64,000 nucleotides of DNA from Clostridium tagluense (lineage in GTDB: Bacteria; Bacillota; Clostridia; Clostridiales; Clostridiaceae), in contig NZ_BHYK01000008.1 in assembly GCF_003865095.1 (NCBI RefSeq), forward strand, positions 1 to 64,000, written 5' to 3'. Shown piece after piece: positions 35,897 through 45,153 of the stretch (the first letter of the stretch is position 1; the number at the start of each line of letters is the position of its first letter). A program made the position numbers and the translations under genes. Below the pieces are notes generated by a model. It ran no database searches, had not been told where the DNA came from, and worked only from the letters and a program-made list of their open reading frames with translations.

Positions 35897-36253
35897 TTAT
35901 TTCAATTTTGAAAAAGCTTTTACTATTGTTTCTTCAACAAATGGTTTTATTACAAAGCCAATAGCACCTGACATTATAGCCTCTCTTACAATTGTTTCCT
36001 GTCCCATCGCGGAAATCATAATAATTTTTGCACTCTTATCAAAGGCCTTTATATTTTTTAATGCATCAACTCCATCCATAACTGGCATTGTAATATCAAG
36101 TGTTACAATATCCGGTTTAAGAACTTTATATTTTTCAATAGCTTCCACACCATTTTCGGCCTCGCCAACTACTTCAAATCCATTTTTTTCAAGCATAGTT
36201 TTTAGTGCTAATCTCATAAACATTGCATCATCTGTAATTAAAACCCTTTTCAT
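35897..36253 (-). CDS. cheY: chemotaxis response regulator CheY
   Basis: A 118-residue receiver: Asp8-Asp9 pocket, phospho-acceptor Asp53 in VTLDITMPVMDG, Ser in MISAMG and Lys in VIKPF. The ATG at 36253 is chosen because GAGGAG lies nine bases upstream; the earlier in-frame ATG touches the SD. It precedes cheA by 23 bases. With no flagellar genes nearby its output partner is unknown. Confidence 0.9.
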   Translation of the reverse strand: MKRVLITDDAMFMRLALKTMLEKNGFEVVGEAENGVEAIEKYKVLKPDIVTLDITMPVMDGVDALKNIKAFDKSAKIIMISAMGQETIVREAIMSGAIGFVIKPFVEETIVKAFSKLK

Positions 36254-36267
36254 AAAACTCATCTCCT

Positions 36268-36846
36268 CTAAAAATTTATTATATTATCAACTGCTAAAAG
36301 AATTCGTTCTTTAACATCAAAGCTGCAATTTTCCATTCTCCACAGAAAAGTGGTAGTCCATAAAATACCAAAAATTGAATCTGTAAGTATTTGTATATCT
36401 TTATTTAATGAAACCTCCTTTTTATCAATAGCTTTTGAAACAAACCCAAATAATAAATTATATCTATTTTTAATAATATTTTTCATTTCTTGGTTTGCCT
36501 CTTCATCATACTTAAAGATATCAAAAGAAAACATTACAGTTGTAATTTGTGGATAATTTTGGTAATATTCTGCATAAGCCCTACAAAAGTATTTAATTGC
36601 ATCTTTCCCACCCATATCATTGTCTAGTATTGTGTTTTTAATTACTTCGTCATAAATCGAATATCTTCTAAGAATTTCTTTAATAATTTCTCTCTTTCCA
36701 TTAAAATGTCTATAAATGGCAGGTTCTGATATATTTTGTCTTTTAGCTATTTCCTTTATTGTCATTCCATTAATTCCAGCTTCGTATAATATCTCAATGG
36801 CTGTTATGATTATACTTTCTTTCCTTTTTAATATATCAACTTTCAC
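36268..36846 (-). CDS. TetR-family regulator heading the chemosensory operon
   Basis: A 192-residue regulator with an N-terminal TetR HTH (about 9-55: GMTIKEIAKRQNISEPAIYR with the HFNGKREI turn) and a helical ligand domain. The start is GTG with GGAGG eight bases upstream. It is 14 bases before cheY on the same strand, so it is cotranscribed with the chemosensory genes. A perfect palindrome right upstream (36861-36878) is its likely operator, implying autoregulation and control of the whole operon by a small ligand. Confidence 0.88.
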   Translation of the reverse strand: MKVDILKRKESIIITAIEILYEAGINGMTIKEIAKRQNISEPAIYRHFNGKREIIKEILRRYSIYDEVIKNTILDNDMGGKDAIKYFCRAYAEYYQNYPQITTVMFSFDIFKYDEEANQEMKNIIKNRYNLLFGFVSKAIDKKEVSLNKDIQILTDSIFGILWTTTFLWRMENCSFDVKERILLAVDNIINF

Positions 36847-36860
36847 TTATCATACCTCCA

Positions 36861-36878
36861 AGTTAGTTATAACTAACT
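36861..36878. promoter_or_regulatory. palindromic operator, probably for the TetR regulator
   Basis: AGTTAGTTATAACTAACT is a perfect 18-bp palindrome immediately upstream of the TetR gene, with two more TAACT-type half-sites continuing to 36886. The form is typical of TetR-family operators. The remaining gap (36887-37167) is AT-rich with a tandem TATAGGATTT repeat and must hold the divergent promoters. Confidence 0.65.
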
Positions 36879-37167
36879 AACTAACTTTAGGATATTGTAC
36901 TACATACTTTTGTATATTACAACATATATTGGATTATTTTTATAATACAATTAATCTTTTCATTAAATTTTAATTATTAAAGAATTATAAGTTGTTTTTT
37001 TAGCTTTTTATAGGATTTTATAGGATTTTACAATAGTTTAATAGCCAGCTTATTTGATTTTTGCATTATTTAATATTATAATATTATAAAATACAGAGTA
37101 TTAAATATTTGTTAATAAAAAAATCCATTAGGCTAATAAAATGTCATTAATATGAGGGGTAATCCAC

Positions 37168-38298
37168 ATGAGACTCAAGAGGAATACTATAATTATTCTT
37201 TGTGTAATTTATATTTGTAATGTAAGCTACTTAACTGGATGCAATAAAGACAAGAAAAACATAAAGATTGGTATTTTAGGTACTATGTCAGGAATTAATT
37301 CAGATTTATCCGTGTCAGGTCGACGAGGCGCGGAGCTAGCCATTGAGGAGTATAACAAAGCTTCTGGGTTGGGGGAAGAAAAAGTAGAATTGGTAGTGAA
37401 AGATGATAAAAATGATCCCATTATATCTCTTAGGGCTCAAAAAGAATTTATTGCAGAAAATATCCCTGTGGTGGTTGGACCCTATACTAGCGGAATGATT
37501 GTAGACTCTATGAGCTATTTAAAAGACAAAAACATATTGTTTTTGTCACCAACCGTAAGCTCTGATGCCTTAACTGGTATAGATGATAATTTCATTAGAT
37601 TTATCGCATCTACCAGCGGGCAAGCTTTACTTTTAAACAATATGGCCAATAAAAATAAGGATAAAAAATTTGCAGTTTTATATGATTTAGAAAACAAGGG
37701 GTTTACAGATGCTCTTTATAATAATTTCAAAAAACTTCTGGAGCGAAATAAGGGTGAGATTGTTTTAACAAAAACTTTTAGTTCTAGTTTAAATGTAAAC
37801 TATTCAAGTCTAGCTAAGGAGGTTTTAGATTCAAAGGCTAATGCCCTTTTCATTATTGGAGATTCAAAAACTAATGCAGAAATAACTCAGCAGATACGAA
37901 AACTAGGAACCAATATTCACATTTATTCACCCTTATGGTCAAATACAGCCGATTTAATTAGGAAAGGTGGAAATGCTATCGAAGATATGTTTATTGTAGG
38001 CGGAATTGATTTTTCTGATAAATCAATGAATTTTGTGAAATTTAGAAATGCATATGTTGATAAGTATGGAGAAAATCCCACATTTTCATCTGTATATTCC
38101 TATGAAACTGTGGAGGCTTTACTTTTAGCCATAAAAATGGGGCCTGATTTAATGCCTTCTACCCTTAAGAATAATATAATTAAAATTAAAAAATTTCAAG
38201 GTTTACAGGGTAATTATAGCATTGATAAGTTTGGAGATAATAATAGAAAATATATGATTTTTAAAATAGAAAGTGGACAACTTAAAAAAGGAGACTAA
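37168..38298 (+). CDS. branched-chain-type substrate-binding lipoprotein
   Basis: A 376-residue lipoprotein with lipobox YLTGCN (Cys25) and a type-1 periplasmic-binding fold (Peripla_BP_6): IKIGILGTMSGINSDLSVSG, ELAIEEYNKASGL, VVGPYTSGMIVDSM, FLSPTVSS and SVYSYETVEALLLAI. This fold usually binds amino acids, amides or urea for an ABC importer, but no permease or ATPase is nearby. Its stop is three bases before the hybrid kinase ATG, so it probably serves as a ligand-binding sensor for that kinase. Confidence 0.9.
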   Translation: MRLKRNTIIILCVIYICNVSYLTGCNKDKKNIKIGILGTMSGINSDLSVSGRRGAELAIEEYNKASGLGEEKVELVVKDDKNDPIISLRAQKEFIAENIPVVVGPYTSGMIVDSMSYLKDKNILFLSPTVSSDALTGIDDNFIRFIASTSGQALLLNNMANKNKDKKFAVLYDLENKGFTDALYNNFKKLLERNKGEIVLTKTFSSSLNVNYSSLAKEVLDSKANALFIIGDSKTNAEITQQIRKLGTNIHIYSPLWSNTADLIRKGGNAIEDMFIVGGIDFSDKSMNFVKFRNAYVDKYGENPTFSSVYSYETVEALLLAIKMGPDLMPSTLKNNIIKIKKFQGLQGNYSIDKFGDNNRKYMIFKIESGQLKKGD

Positions 38299-38301
38299 TC
38301 T

Positions 38302-41300
38302 ATGAAAAGAATCTTTAGTTTAAAGGGTCAGATGTTATTAAATAATATATTTATATTTATTTTGCCCACTTTAATTGTTGGATATATTACTATTTCAATA
38401 ACTAATAATCAGGTTCAAGAGAATGTTAAGCAGTCAAATAATATTCTGGCATTAAATGTTAACAAGCAGGTTGAAAATTTTATTCAGTGTCCAATAAATA
38501 TTATAAATAAAGTAGAAAAAGAGGTACTCCTAAAAGATAATCTTTCTGATAAAGAAATAGATACATATTTCAATACAATAATTGGAATATACCCATATAT
38601 TGACAATATTCAAATTATTAGCAAGGATGGTTTTGTTAAAAATACAGCCCTTTTTAATAAGGAGAAAATTGGAACAAATGCGACAAATGAAGACTTTTTT
38701 AAAAAAATAGACAAATCTGGTAAGCTGGTATGGTCAAGTGTATTTATATCTGATCAGATAAAGAAACCTACTGTGTCTATTTCTCTTTATGCTAATGGAA
38801 AGTTGTTAGTTGTAGATTTAAACCTGTCTACAATAATAAAAATTGCTCAAGATACCACTTCAGGTTCAGTACAAAATATTTCTATATTAGATGGTAAAGG
38901 AATCTATCTTGTTGACAATAATCATGATAATGTAAATCAACGAAGACAATTTAGTTATTTCAATGAAATTAAGGCTGAAACTAAAAACGGAGGAATTACT
39001 ATAAATGGTAAAAGTGACAACGAGTTAATTTTGTATTCAACGAAAAATAAACATACTGGTTGGTATTCTGTTATAACCTTAGACTCAAATAAAGTCTTTG
39101 AGCCAATTATCAAAATTAAAAACACTTTTTATATTTCTTTTGCCATGATGATTTTATTATATTTTATTCTATCCGAGCTCAGTATTGCAAATATAACTAG
39201 AGCTTTCAATAATCTTATCAATATAACTAAACTTATTTCTGCTGGAGATTACAGTATTCATACTAAAATTAAAGATTATAGTGAATTTATTGAATTATAT
39301 AAATATTTTGACATAATGAAGGAAAATGTGCAGCTTCGCGAAAATGAGATATTATCCTTAAATTTAGAATTAGAAGATAAGGTTGTTAAACGGACTAAAC
39401 AATTAGACCAAACAAACTATGAGCTTGAAGAATTAAATTCATCACTAGAAGAGATTAATTGTGAACTTGAAAAAAGTACCATTCTGCTTTATGAAGAAAT
39501 ATCTGAGAAACAAAGGGTGGCAAAGGAAATCTCAAAATTAAATGAACAGTTAGAAGATAGGGTAATTAAGAGAACAAAAGAACTACAGAACATGAATTTA
39601 GAATTAGAGAGAACTAACGCTCAACTTGAAGCAGAGGTTTTAGAAAGAGCAAAAGTAGATAAAGCACTTCAAAAAAGCGAAGAGCTTTATCGTAATGTAT
39701 ATGAAAACTCTCCACTTGCTTTTGGAATTTCAGATAAAAATTTTAAGTTTATTGATTGGAACAAAAGAGCAGAGGAGCTTTTTATATGGTCCAAGGAGGA
39801 GGTTATTGGCAAAAGGTTTATGGATTTCCTTGTGCCAAAAGAAATTAGTCATTCTATAAATGATTTGGCAAAAAAAATAATTGATGCTGAAATAAAAGAC
39901 ATCACTTGTACTGAGAATATAACCAAAGATGGGAGAATATTATTTTGTGAATGGCATAACTCAATGCTTCACGATGAAAAAGGAAATCTAATTGGATTTA
40001 TATCTATGGCATTAGATAAAACAGAAAATGTTAAGGCCGAAAAGGAGGTAACAGAAGCTAAAAATCAAACTGATAAAATAAATGATAAGTTAAAGCAAGC
40101 AAATAGTAATCTAAAAAAAGAAATTTTGGAAAGAATAGCAATTGAGGAGCAATTAACTAAATCAAAACTCGAAGCAGAACAAGCAAATATTGCAAAAAGT
40201 CAATTTCTTGCAAACATGAGTCATGAAATCAGAACTCCTATTAATGGAATAATGGGAATGACGCAATTAGCGTTAATGACTGATTTAGATGAAGAACCCA
40301 GAGAATACTTGACCTTGGTAATGAAATCAGCAAAGGTATTGCTTGCAATAATTAATAATGTTTTAGATTTTTCTAAAATTGAAGCAGGTAAAATTATTAT
40401 TGAATCTAAGCCATTTAAGATTAAGGATGTTGTTAAGGAGGTTAGTACCTTATTTGATCTTAGTGCAAATGAAAAAGGTATAAGGCTAAGCGTTAAAATT
40501 GATAAAAACATACCGACTATTTTAAAAGGTGATGCTATAAAATTAAGGCAGATATTGTCAAATATAATTGGAAATGCAGTTAAATTTACTCAAATGGGTA
40601 AAGTAATCGTTGGTATGTCAATGGATCATATTTATGAAAACACTGTAAAGGTAAAGTTTTCCATAAGAGATACTGGAATTGGGATCCCAAAGGATAAACA
40701 GGGGTTACTATTTGAAAGATTCAAACAATTAGATAGTACCTACACTAAACAATATCAAGGATCAGGTTTAGGCCTAGCCATATCTAAAAATCTAGTAGAG
40801 TTAATGGAAGGAGATATTTGGTTTGAAAGTGAAGAGTGGGTTGGCTCTACATTTTATTTTACTACTAACCTCCAAAAGGTTGAAACTACGTTAAGTAATA
40901 ATGTCTTAATGTTGAGTAGCCCTATAAATGAGAATAATTTTAATGAAAAAGTACTCTTAGTTGAAGATGATAAAATAAATAGAAGGATAACTGAAATAAT
41001 TCTTAAGAAAAAAAATTTGAAGGTTTTGATTGCTGAAAATGGTAAAGACGCAATTGAACTATATGATAAATTTGAATTTAGTTTGATAATAATGGATATA
41101 AATATGCCTATTATGGATGGATATACCGCAACCTTACTAATAAGAGAAAAGGAATTGTTATTGGGAAAACATACCCCTATTATAGCCATGACTGCTTATG
41201 CATTATCAAGTGACAGGGATAAATTTATTTTAGCTGGTATGGACGACTACATATCAAAGCCAGTAAATTTTAGGGAGCTAAGTTCAAAAATAGATAAATG

Positions 41301-41310
41301 GATTAAATAG
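38302..41310 (+). CDS. hybrid sensor histidine kinase with Cache, PAS and receiver domains
   Basis: A 1002-residue membrane kinase. TM1 (about 12-32), a dCache-type extracellular sensor (about 35-275), TM2 (about 277-297), a HAMP-like segment, two long coiled coils (about 345-450 and 580-620), a PAS domain (about 455-575, FAFGISDKNFKFIDWNKRAE), HisKA (NMSHEIRTPINGIMGM), HATPase_c (DTGIGIP, GSGLGLAISKNLVE) and a C-terminal receiver (about 885-1002) with IIMDINMPIMDGYT and ISKPVN. AAAGGAG precedes the ATG. The coupled binding-protein gene suggests it responds to a bound solute through its sensor domain. No Hpt or output protein is next to it. Confidence 0.92.
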   Translation: MKRIFSLKGQMLLNNIFIFILPTLIVGYITISITNNQVQENVKQSNNILALNVNKQVENFIQCPINIINKVEKEVLLKDNLSDKEIDTYFNTIIGIYPYIDNIQIISKDGFVKNTALFNKEKIGTNATNEDFFKKIDKSGKLVWSSVFISDQIKKPTVSISLYANGKLLVVDLNLSTIIKIAQDTTSGSVQNISILDGKGIYLVDNNHDNVNQRRQFSYFNEIKAETKNGGITINGKSDNELILYSTKNKHTGWYSVITLDSNKVFEPIIKIKNTFYISFAMMILLYFILSELSIANITRAFNNLINITKLISAGDYSIHTKIKDYSEFIELYKYFDIMKENVQLRENEILSLNLELEDKVVKRTKQLDQTNYELEELNSSLEEINCELEKSTILLYEEISEKQRVAKEISKLNEQLEDRVIKRTKELQNMNLELERTNAQLEAEVLERAKVDKALQKSEELYRNVYENSPLAFGISDKNFKFIDWNKRAEELFIWSKEEVIGKRFMDFLVPKEISHSINDLAKKIIDAEIKDITCTENITKDGRILFCEWHNSMLHDEKGNLIGFISMALDKTENVKAEKEVTEAKNQTDKINDKLKQANSNLKKEILERIAIEEQLTKSKLEAEQANIAKSQFLANMSHEIRTPINGIMGMTQLALMTDLDEEPREYLTLVMKSAKVLLAIINNVLDFSKIEAGKIIIESKPFKIKDVVKEVSTLFDLSANEKGIRLSVKIDKNIPTILKGDAIKLRQILSNIIGNAVKFTQMGKVIVGMSMDHIYENTVKVKFSIRDTGIGIPKDKQGLLFERFKQLDSTYTKQYQGSGLGLAISKNLVELMEGDIWFESEEWVGSTFYFTTNLQKVETTLSNNVLMLSSPINENNFNEKVLLVEDDKINRRITEIILKKKNLKVLIAENGKDAIELYDKFEFSLIIMDINMPIMDGYTATLLIREKELLLGKHTPIIAMTAYALSSDRDKFILAGMDDYISKPVNFRELSSKIDKWIK

Positions 41311-41486
41311 TAGCCTCAAAGTAAATAGTCTTTTGTGTAATTAGATTGTGTTATACTCATGAAATTATTTAATCATATACACTTTCATATTTTTAATATA
41401 TAATTGAAACTCATAATGTTTGGTTTTTATGTGGTTAAATCTAATTTAAATGAAAATAGAAAAATGAAACTTAGTGAGGTGTATGT

Positions 41487-42689
41487 ATGTCAAAAGTTAT
41501 TGTTGTTGGCGGAGGACCTGCTGGTATTATGGCAGCCATTAGTGCAGCAAAAAATAGTGAAGTTATATTATTAGAAAGAAATAAAGAAATTGGTGCAAAG
41601 CTAAGACTTACAGGTGGAGGCAGATGCAATATCACAAATAATAGAGATATAGAAGAATTTTTTGATAAAATAGTTAGTAATAAAAAATTTCTATATAGCG
41701 CTCTTTATACATTTTCAAATCATCAACTTTTAGAATATTTTAAAGAAAGTGGATTAGAATATAAGGAAGAGCTTGACCAAAAGGTATATACCAAAAGTAA
41801 TAGGGCAGATGAAGTTATAGAATTATTAAAGGGTGATTTAGAAAGAAATAAGGTTAAGATTATGTATAATAGTAAAGTTCAAGAGTTAATAGTTGAAGAT
41901 GGAGAAATTAAAGGGGTAGTAACTGCTGATGGCAAGCGGATTTTAGGTGAAAAGGTAATTGTTACGACAGGAGGAAAGAGCTACCCGGATTCTGGTTCAG
42001 ATGGTTCTATGTTTGAAGTATTAAGGAATAATGGGCACACTATAACTCCTTTATATGCAGCCTTAATTCCACTAGTTATAAAGGAAGAGTTTGTTAAGAG
42101 CTTGCAAGGTGTTGCAATGAAGGATGTTGTAATTTCAGCTAAGATTAAAAAAAGTAGAGTAGAGAAGTTCGGTGATATGATATTTACTCATTTTGGGATA
42201 TCGGGACCTGCAGTGTTAAAGCTTTCATCTTATATAAACAAAGCTTTAGCCCTGGGGGAAGTAGACGTTACTTTAGACTTTTTAAGAGATAAATCTAGGG
42301 AGGAAATATCAGAGATAATGAGGAGTAATCCAAATAAGACTGTACTTAATAATTTAAAAGGGACTCTTCCACAAAATTTCTTAAAAGAAATCTTTGAGCT
42401 GTTAGGACTAACCGAGGTTAAGATTAGTGATTTAAAGAAGGCAGATGAGAATAAGATAATTGAGTATATGAAAGAAATGAAACTAACAGCTAGAGAAACA
42501 CTATCAATTAAAGCAGCTCAAGTAACTTCAGGTGGGGTTAAAGTCAAAGAAATAAATGCTTCAACTATGGAATCAAAGCTTATAAAAAATCTTTATTTTG
42601 CAGGAGAAGTTATAGATATTGATGCTGAGACAGGTGGATATAACCTTCAAATGGCATTTTCTACAGGATACTTAGCGGGAAGTAATTAA
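41487..42689 (+). CDS. HI0933/BaiN-family flavoprotein
   Basis: A 400-residue FAD-dependent oxidoreductase. The dinucleotide fold VVGGGPAGIMAAISA (5-19), the family hallmark KLRLTGGGRCNITN (about 39-52), TTGGKSYPDSGSDG (about 161-174), THFGISGPAVL, QVTSGGVKVKEI and the C-terminal GEVIDIDAETGGYNLQMAFSTG are all present. Members include YhiN and the bile-acid reductase BaiN; the general substrate is not known. GAGGTG precedes the ATG. Monocistronic, ended by a hairpin. Confidence 0.9.
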   Translation: MSKVIVVGGGPAGIMAAISAAKNSEVILLERNKEIGAKLRLTGGGRCNITNNRDIEEFFDKIVSNKKFLYSALYTFSNHQLLEYFKESGLEYKEELDQKVYTKSNRADEVIELLKGDLERNKVKIMYNSKVQELIVEDGEIKGVVTADGKRILGEKVIVTTGGKSYPDSGSDGSMFEVLRNNGHTITPLYAALIPLVIKEEFVKSLQGVAMKDVVISAKIKKSRVEKFGDMIFTHFGISGPAVLKLSSYINKALALGEVDVTLDFLRDKSREEISEIMRSNPNKTVLNNLKGTLPQNFLKEIFELLGLTEVKISDLKKADENKIIEYMKEMKLTARETLSIKAAQVTSGGVKVKEINASTMESKLIKNLYFAGEVIDIDAETGGYNLQMAFSTGYLAGSN

Positions 42690-42720
42690 TGAATAAATCA
42701 AATAAATTATAATTTATTAT

Positions 42721-42756
42721 AAAGCCATAAGGATTTAATTTCCTTATGGCTTTTTT
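42721..42756. terminator. terminator between convergent genes
   Basis: AAAGCCATAAGGA and TCCTTATGGCTTT form a 13-bp stem followed by TTT on the plus strand. It ends the flavoprotein gene and may also act for the GyrI-like gene on the other strand. Confidence 0.88.
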
Positions 42757-42771
42757 ATAGAGTAAAAAATA

Positions 42772-43221
42772 TTACTTAATAGGTATATATATATCAAATT
42801 CTCCATTGCTGATAAATCTCTCATCGTATAGTTCTAGTTGGGGTCTATATTCAATTTCATACCCTGAGGCTGGAAGTAATTTGGTAAATATATTAGTGTA
42901 AAACTCACCTAAATCTTTTATAGCTCCTCTATAAGTATAAACTAAGTGCCTACCCTCTGGAACAACCTTTGTTACCATACCTTCTGGTACATCTAAAAAG
43001 CTGTCTACTGAGGCGCAAGCAGTATATTGAAATCTTCCTTCTGAATCCATTCCACAATCACATATACCATAAAAGAGCATGGACTTGCTTTTTTGCTTTA
43101 TGTCTTTGTAGTTTTTGTTAAAGGCTTCCCAAAGGGTAGCAATTTCACCATTACTATTGTTTCCAAAGTAAGGTATACCTACAGCCTTAAACCCTTTTAT
43201 GCTTACTATTTTTGCTTCCAT
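42772..43221 (-). CDS. GyrI-like effector-binding domain protein
   Basis: A 149-residue stand-alone GyrI-like (AraC effector-binding) domain: the FKAVGIPYFGNNSN start, a central FYGICDCGMDSEGRFQYTAC strand pair, VPEGMVTKVVPEGRHLVYTY and the C-terminal ELYDERF segment with its conserved Glu. Such proteins bind or hydrolyse hydrophobic cationic compounds, or act as gyrase inhibitors. The ATG at 43221 is preceded by GGAGG; an earlier in-frame ATG lies within that SD. The WYL regulator gene 59 bases upstream on the same strand likely controls it. Confidence 0.85.
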   Translation of the reverse strand: MEAKIVSIKGFKAVGIPYFGNNSNGEIATLWEAFNKNYKDIKQKSKSMLFYGICDCGMDSEGRFQYTACASVDSFLDVPEGMVTKVVPEGRHLVYTYRGAIKDLGEFYTNIFTKLLPASGYEIEYRPQLELYDERFISNGEFDIYIPIK

Positions 43222-43294
43222 AATTATGACCTCCATCTATTTATTTAATATGTTAATTATATCAAGTAATCATTGCCAACAGTATGTCAGGAAT

Positions 43295-44266
43295 TTATTT
43301 AACTTTATATAAATTTAAAATTTTATTTATTTTTTTAATTACATACTCTCTAAGTTCTATAGGTTCTAAAATTTCAATCCGATCACTTAAAGGAAAGATT
43401 ACATTGCAGGCAGTTTGAAAACTTATCATATCTATATCATAAATCCAATTATCTGCAACTTTAATGGAAGAAAGTATATAAAAACCTTCAAGAGTTCGTT
43501 TCTTTTCCTCATAGAATTTAATTTTAACAGCATATGAATCATGGTTTACCTTAAGGTATGCTTGTCTTATAAATTGATGCTTACTATTTTCCCAAAACTC
43601 TTCCAGATAAAAGTTAAGAGGGATGTTGAAACTTTCAGCTAGCACTTCAATATTTTCAATTCTGCTACACTTAAAAATCCTAATCTCATTTTTAAATTCA
43701 CAAAAGGCTATTACATACCAATCCGAATTTTTTACTACCGCACCGTAAGGTCGTATAATCCTTTCAGATATTTCCCCATTATATTTTTTATAATGAAGTT
43801 TTAATTTTTTTAAATTAAGTACTGATTTTTTTATTATATCTACATTCTGATTTTGTATTCTTTTGCCCCACCAAGGGTCTGAATCAATAAAGAACTTTTC
43901 CTTAGCCTTTATAATTTCTTCTTTATGTTCTTTTGATACAGTATTTTCAAGCTTAATAATGGAATTTTTAAGTTGTTGTGCCATTTCAGTGTTTTTTTCT
44001 GAGTGGACACCCATACTTGAAAGTAATAGATTAACTACATCTTCACTCGCGAGGTTATTTGAATTGATTTTATAGCCCTCCATAAAAGAAAAACCTCCAC
44101 TGGGACCTGGAACTGACAGAATAGGAATGCCTGTTTCGCATAATATGTCCATATCTCTGTATATAGTTCTTTCTGAGGTTTCAAGTATTTTAGCTAAGTC
44201 TCCAGCTTTCATTATTCCACGGGAATTAAGCAGCATAATAATTCCGAGTAGCCTGTGAAGTCTCAT
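43295..44266 (-). CDS. YafY-type HTH/WYL-domain regulator
   Basis: A 323-residue DNA-binding regulator: N-terminal HTH_11 (about 1-60, AGDLAKILETSERTIYRDMD), a linker, WYL domain (about 135-215, with SERIIRPYGAVVKNSDWYV and FKCSRIENIEVL) and a WCX C-terminal extension (about 235-315). WYL domains sense ligands such as nucleic acid or nucleotides. It precedes the GyrI-like gene on the same strand, a pairing common in Firmicutes. A deleted copy of this gene lies at 49600-49934. Confidence 0.9.
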   Translation of the reverse strand: MRLHRLLGIIMLLNSRGIMKAGDLAKILETSERTIYRDMDILCETGIPILSVPGPSGGFSFMEGYKINSNNLASEDVVNLLLSSMGVHSEKNTEMAQQLKNSIIKLENTVSKEHKEEIIKAKEKFFIDSDPWWGKRIQNQNVDIIKKSVLNLKKLKLHYKKYNGEISERIIRPYGAVVKNSDWYVIAFCEFKNEIRIFKCSRIENIEVLAESFNIPLNFYLEEFWENSKHQFIRQAYLKVNHDSYAVKIKFYEEKKRTLEGFYILSSIKVADNWIYDIDMISFQTACNVIFPLSDRIEILEPIELREYVIKKINKILNLYKVK

Positions 44267-44455
44267 GAGATCACACTCCTATTTTTATTTTTTTACTGAG
44301 TAAAATACCATAGGTGAAAATATGATTTTATTAAAGTCTAGCACAGAATATTAATTATAACCATTATAAGGAATTAAAGAATTTATTTAAAGAGATTTTT
44401 GTAAAAGTATGGTTTTGGATATATACCACAGGATTTAAATAGAAAAAACTTTGTA

Positions 44456-44484
44456 TTGACAATTAAAAAAATAAGCAGTAATAT
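44456..44484 (+). promoter_or_regulatory. promoter of the T-box/aspS transcript
   Basis: TTGACA (44456-44461), a 17-bp spacer and TAATAT (44479-44484) make a near-consensus housekeeping promoter just before the T-box leader. Confidence 0.85.
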
Positions 44485-44494
44485 ATAGAAAATG

Positions 44495-44915
44495 AATATT
44501 CAGAATTCTTTGAAGGGAATAGTAAATATTATCTTAGTATCCAAAGCGAGTAGAGGGCAGTGAGAGCTCTACGAGAAAAGTAATATTGAAATGACAGCCT
44601 GGAGATACTTATTTGAAATATATAGTAGGATAAGTCGGATTCCACCGTTAAAGGGATTAGAGATGATTTAGTTGATTTTTAACTTTATCGAATTAGAATG
44701 GCACCGTGAATATAGCTTTCACTTCTATTATGGAGAGATGGCTTTTTTTAGTTGCTTTAATTCAACTAAACAGTTGAATTAGTTGTATATCAATAGAAGA
44801 GCGCAATCTATTGATGGTGTTATTTAATATTTGATAAATTTGAATTAACGTAGTTAAACAAGGGTGGTATCGCGATATTTTTGCCCCTTGAGCTTATGGC
44901 TCAAGGGGTTTTTAA
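44495..44915 (+). promoter_or_regulatory. T-box leader of the AspRS gene
   Basis: The leader has the distal Stem I pattern AGCGAGTAGAGGGCAGTGAG and AGAGCTCTACGAG (44547-44576 region) and the signature T-box AGGGTGGTATCGCG (44861-44874), followed by a terminator GCCCCTTGAG/CTCAAGGGG with T-run (44882-44912). After the Stem I helix the specifier side reads GAAATGACAG; GAC (Asp) followed by A best fits the usual layout, but AAT (Asn) overlaps it. The TGGT acceptor-pairing bulge allows A, or G by wobble, as discriminator. Uncharged tRNA would turn on the downstream AspRS. Confidence 0.88.
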
Positions 44916-44973
44916 TTTTTCAATCAAAAGGTGGATCTATTAAAGAAAATAGATAATAGGTAGGTGGTGTTAA

Positions 44974-45024
44974 ATGTTTTTAGAATATATAGAAACTGAT
45001 AGGCTTATTATAAGAGGATTTTAG
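44974..45024 (+). pseudogene. GNAT N-terminus remnant between T-box and aspS
   Basis: After a GGTGG-type ribosome binding site the frame reads MFLEYIETDRLIIRGF and stops. This is the canonical start of RimJ/RimL-type GNAT acetyltransferases. Everything after residue 16 is gone, so an acetyltransferase gene once lay directly under this T-box. Confidence 0.5.
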
Positions 45025-45153
45025 GTTTATTCATATATATGCTTCAAAGTGTTAATTAAGGGTAATTTTTAAATAAGTAAGTGTGGTTAGAATTAATTAT
45101 TAATGACAGATGATGTATAAAATAAATTATAAAAAAATGAGGAGGAAAAAATT

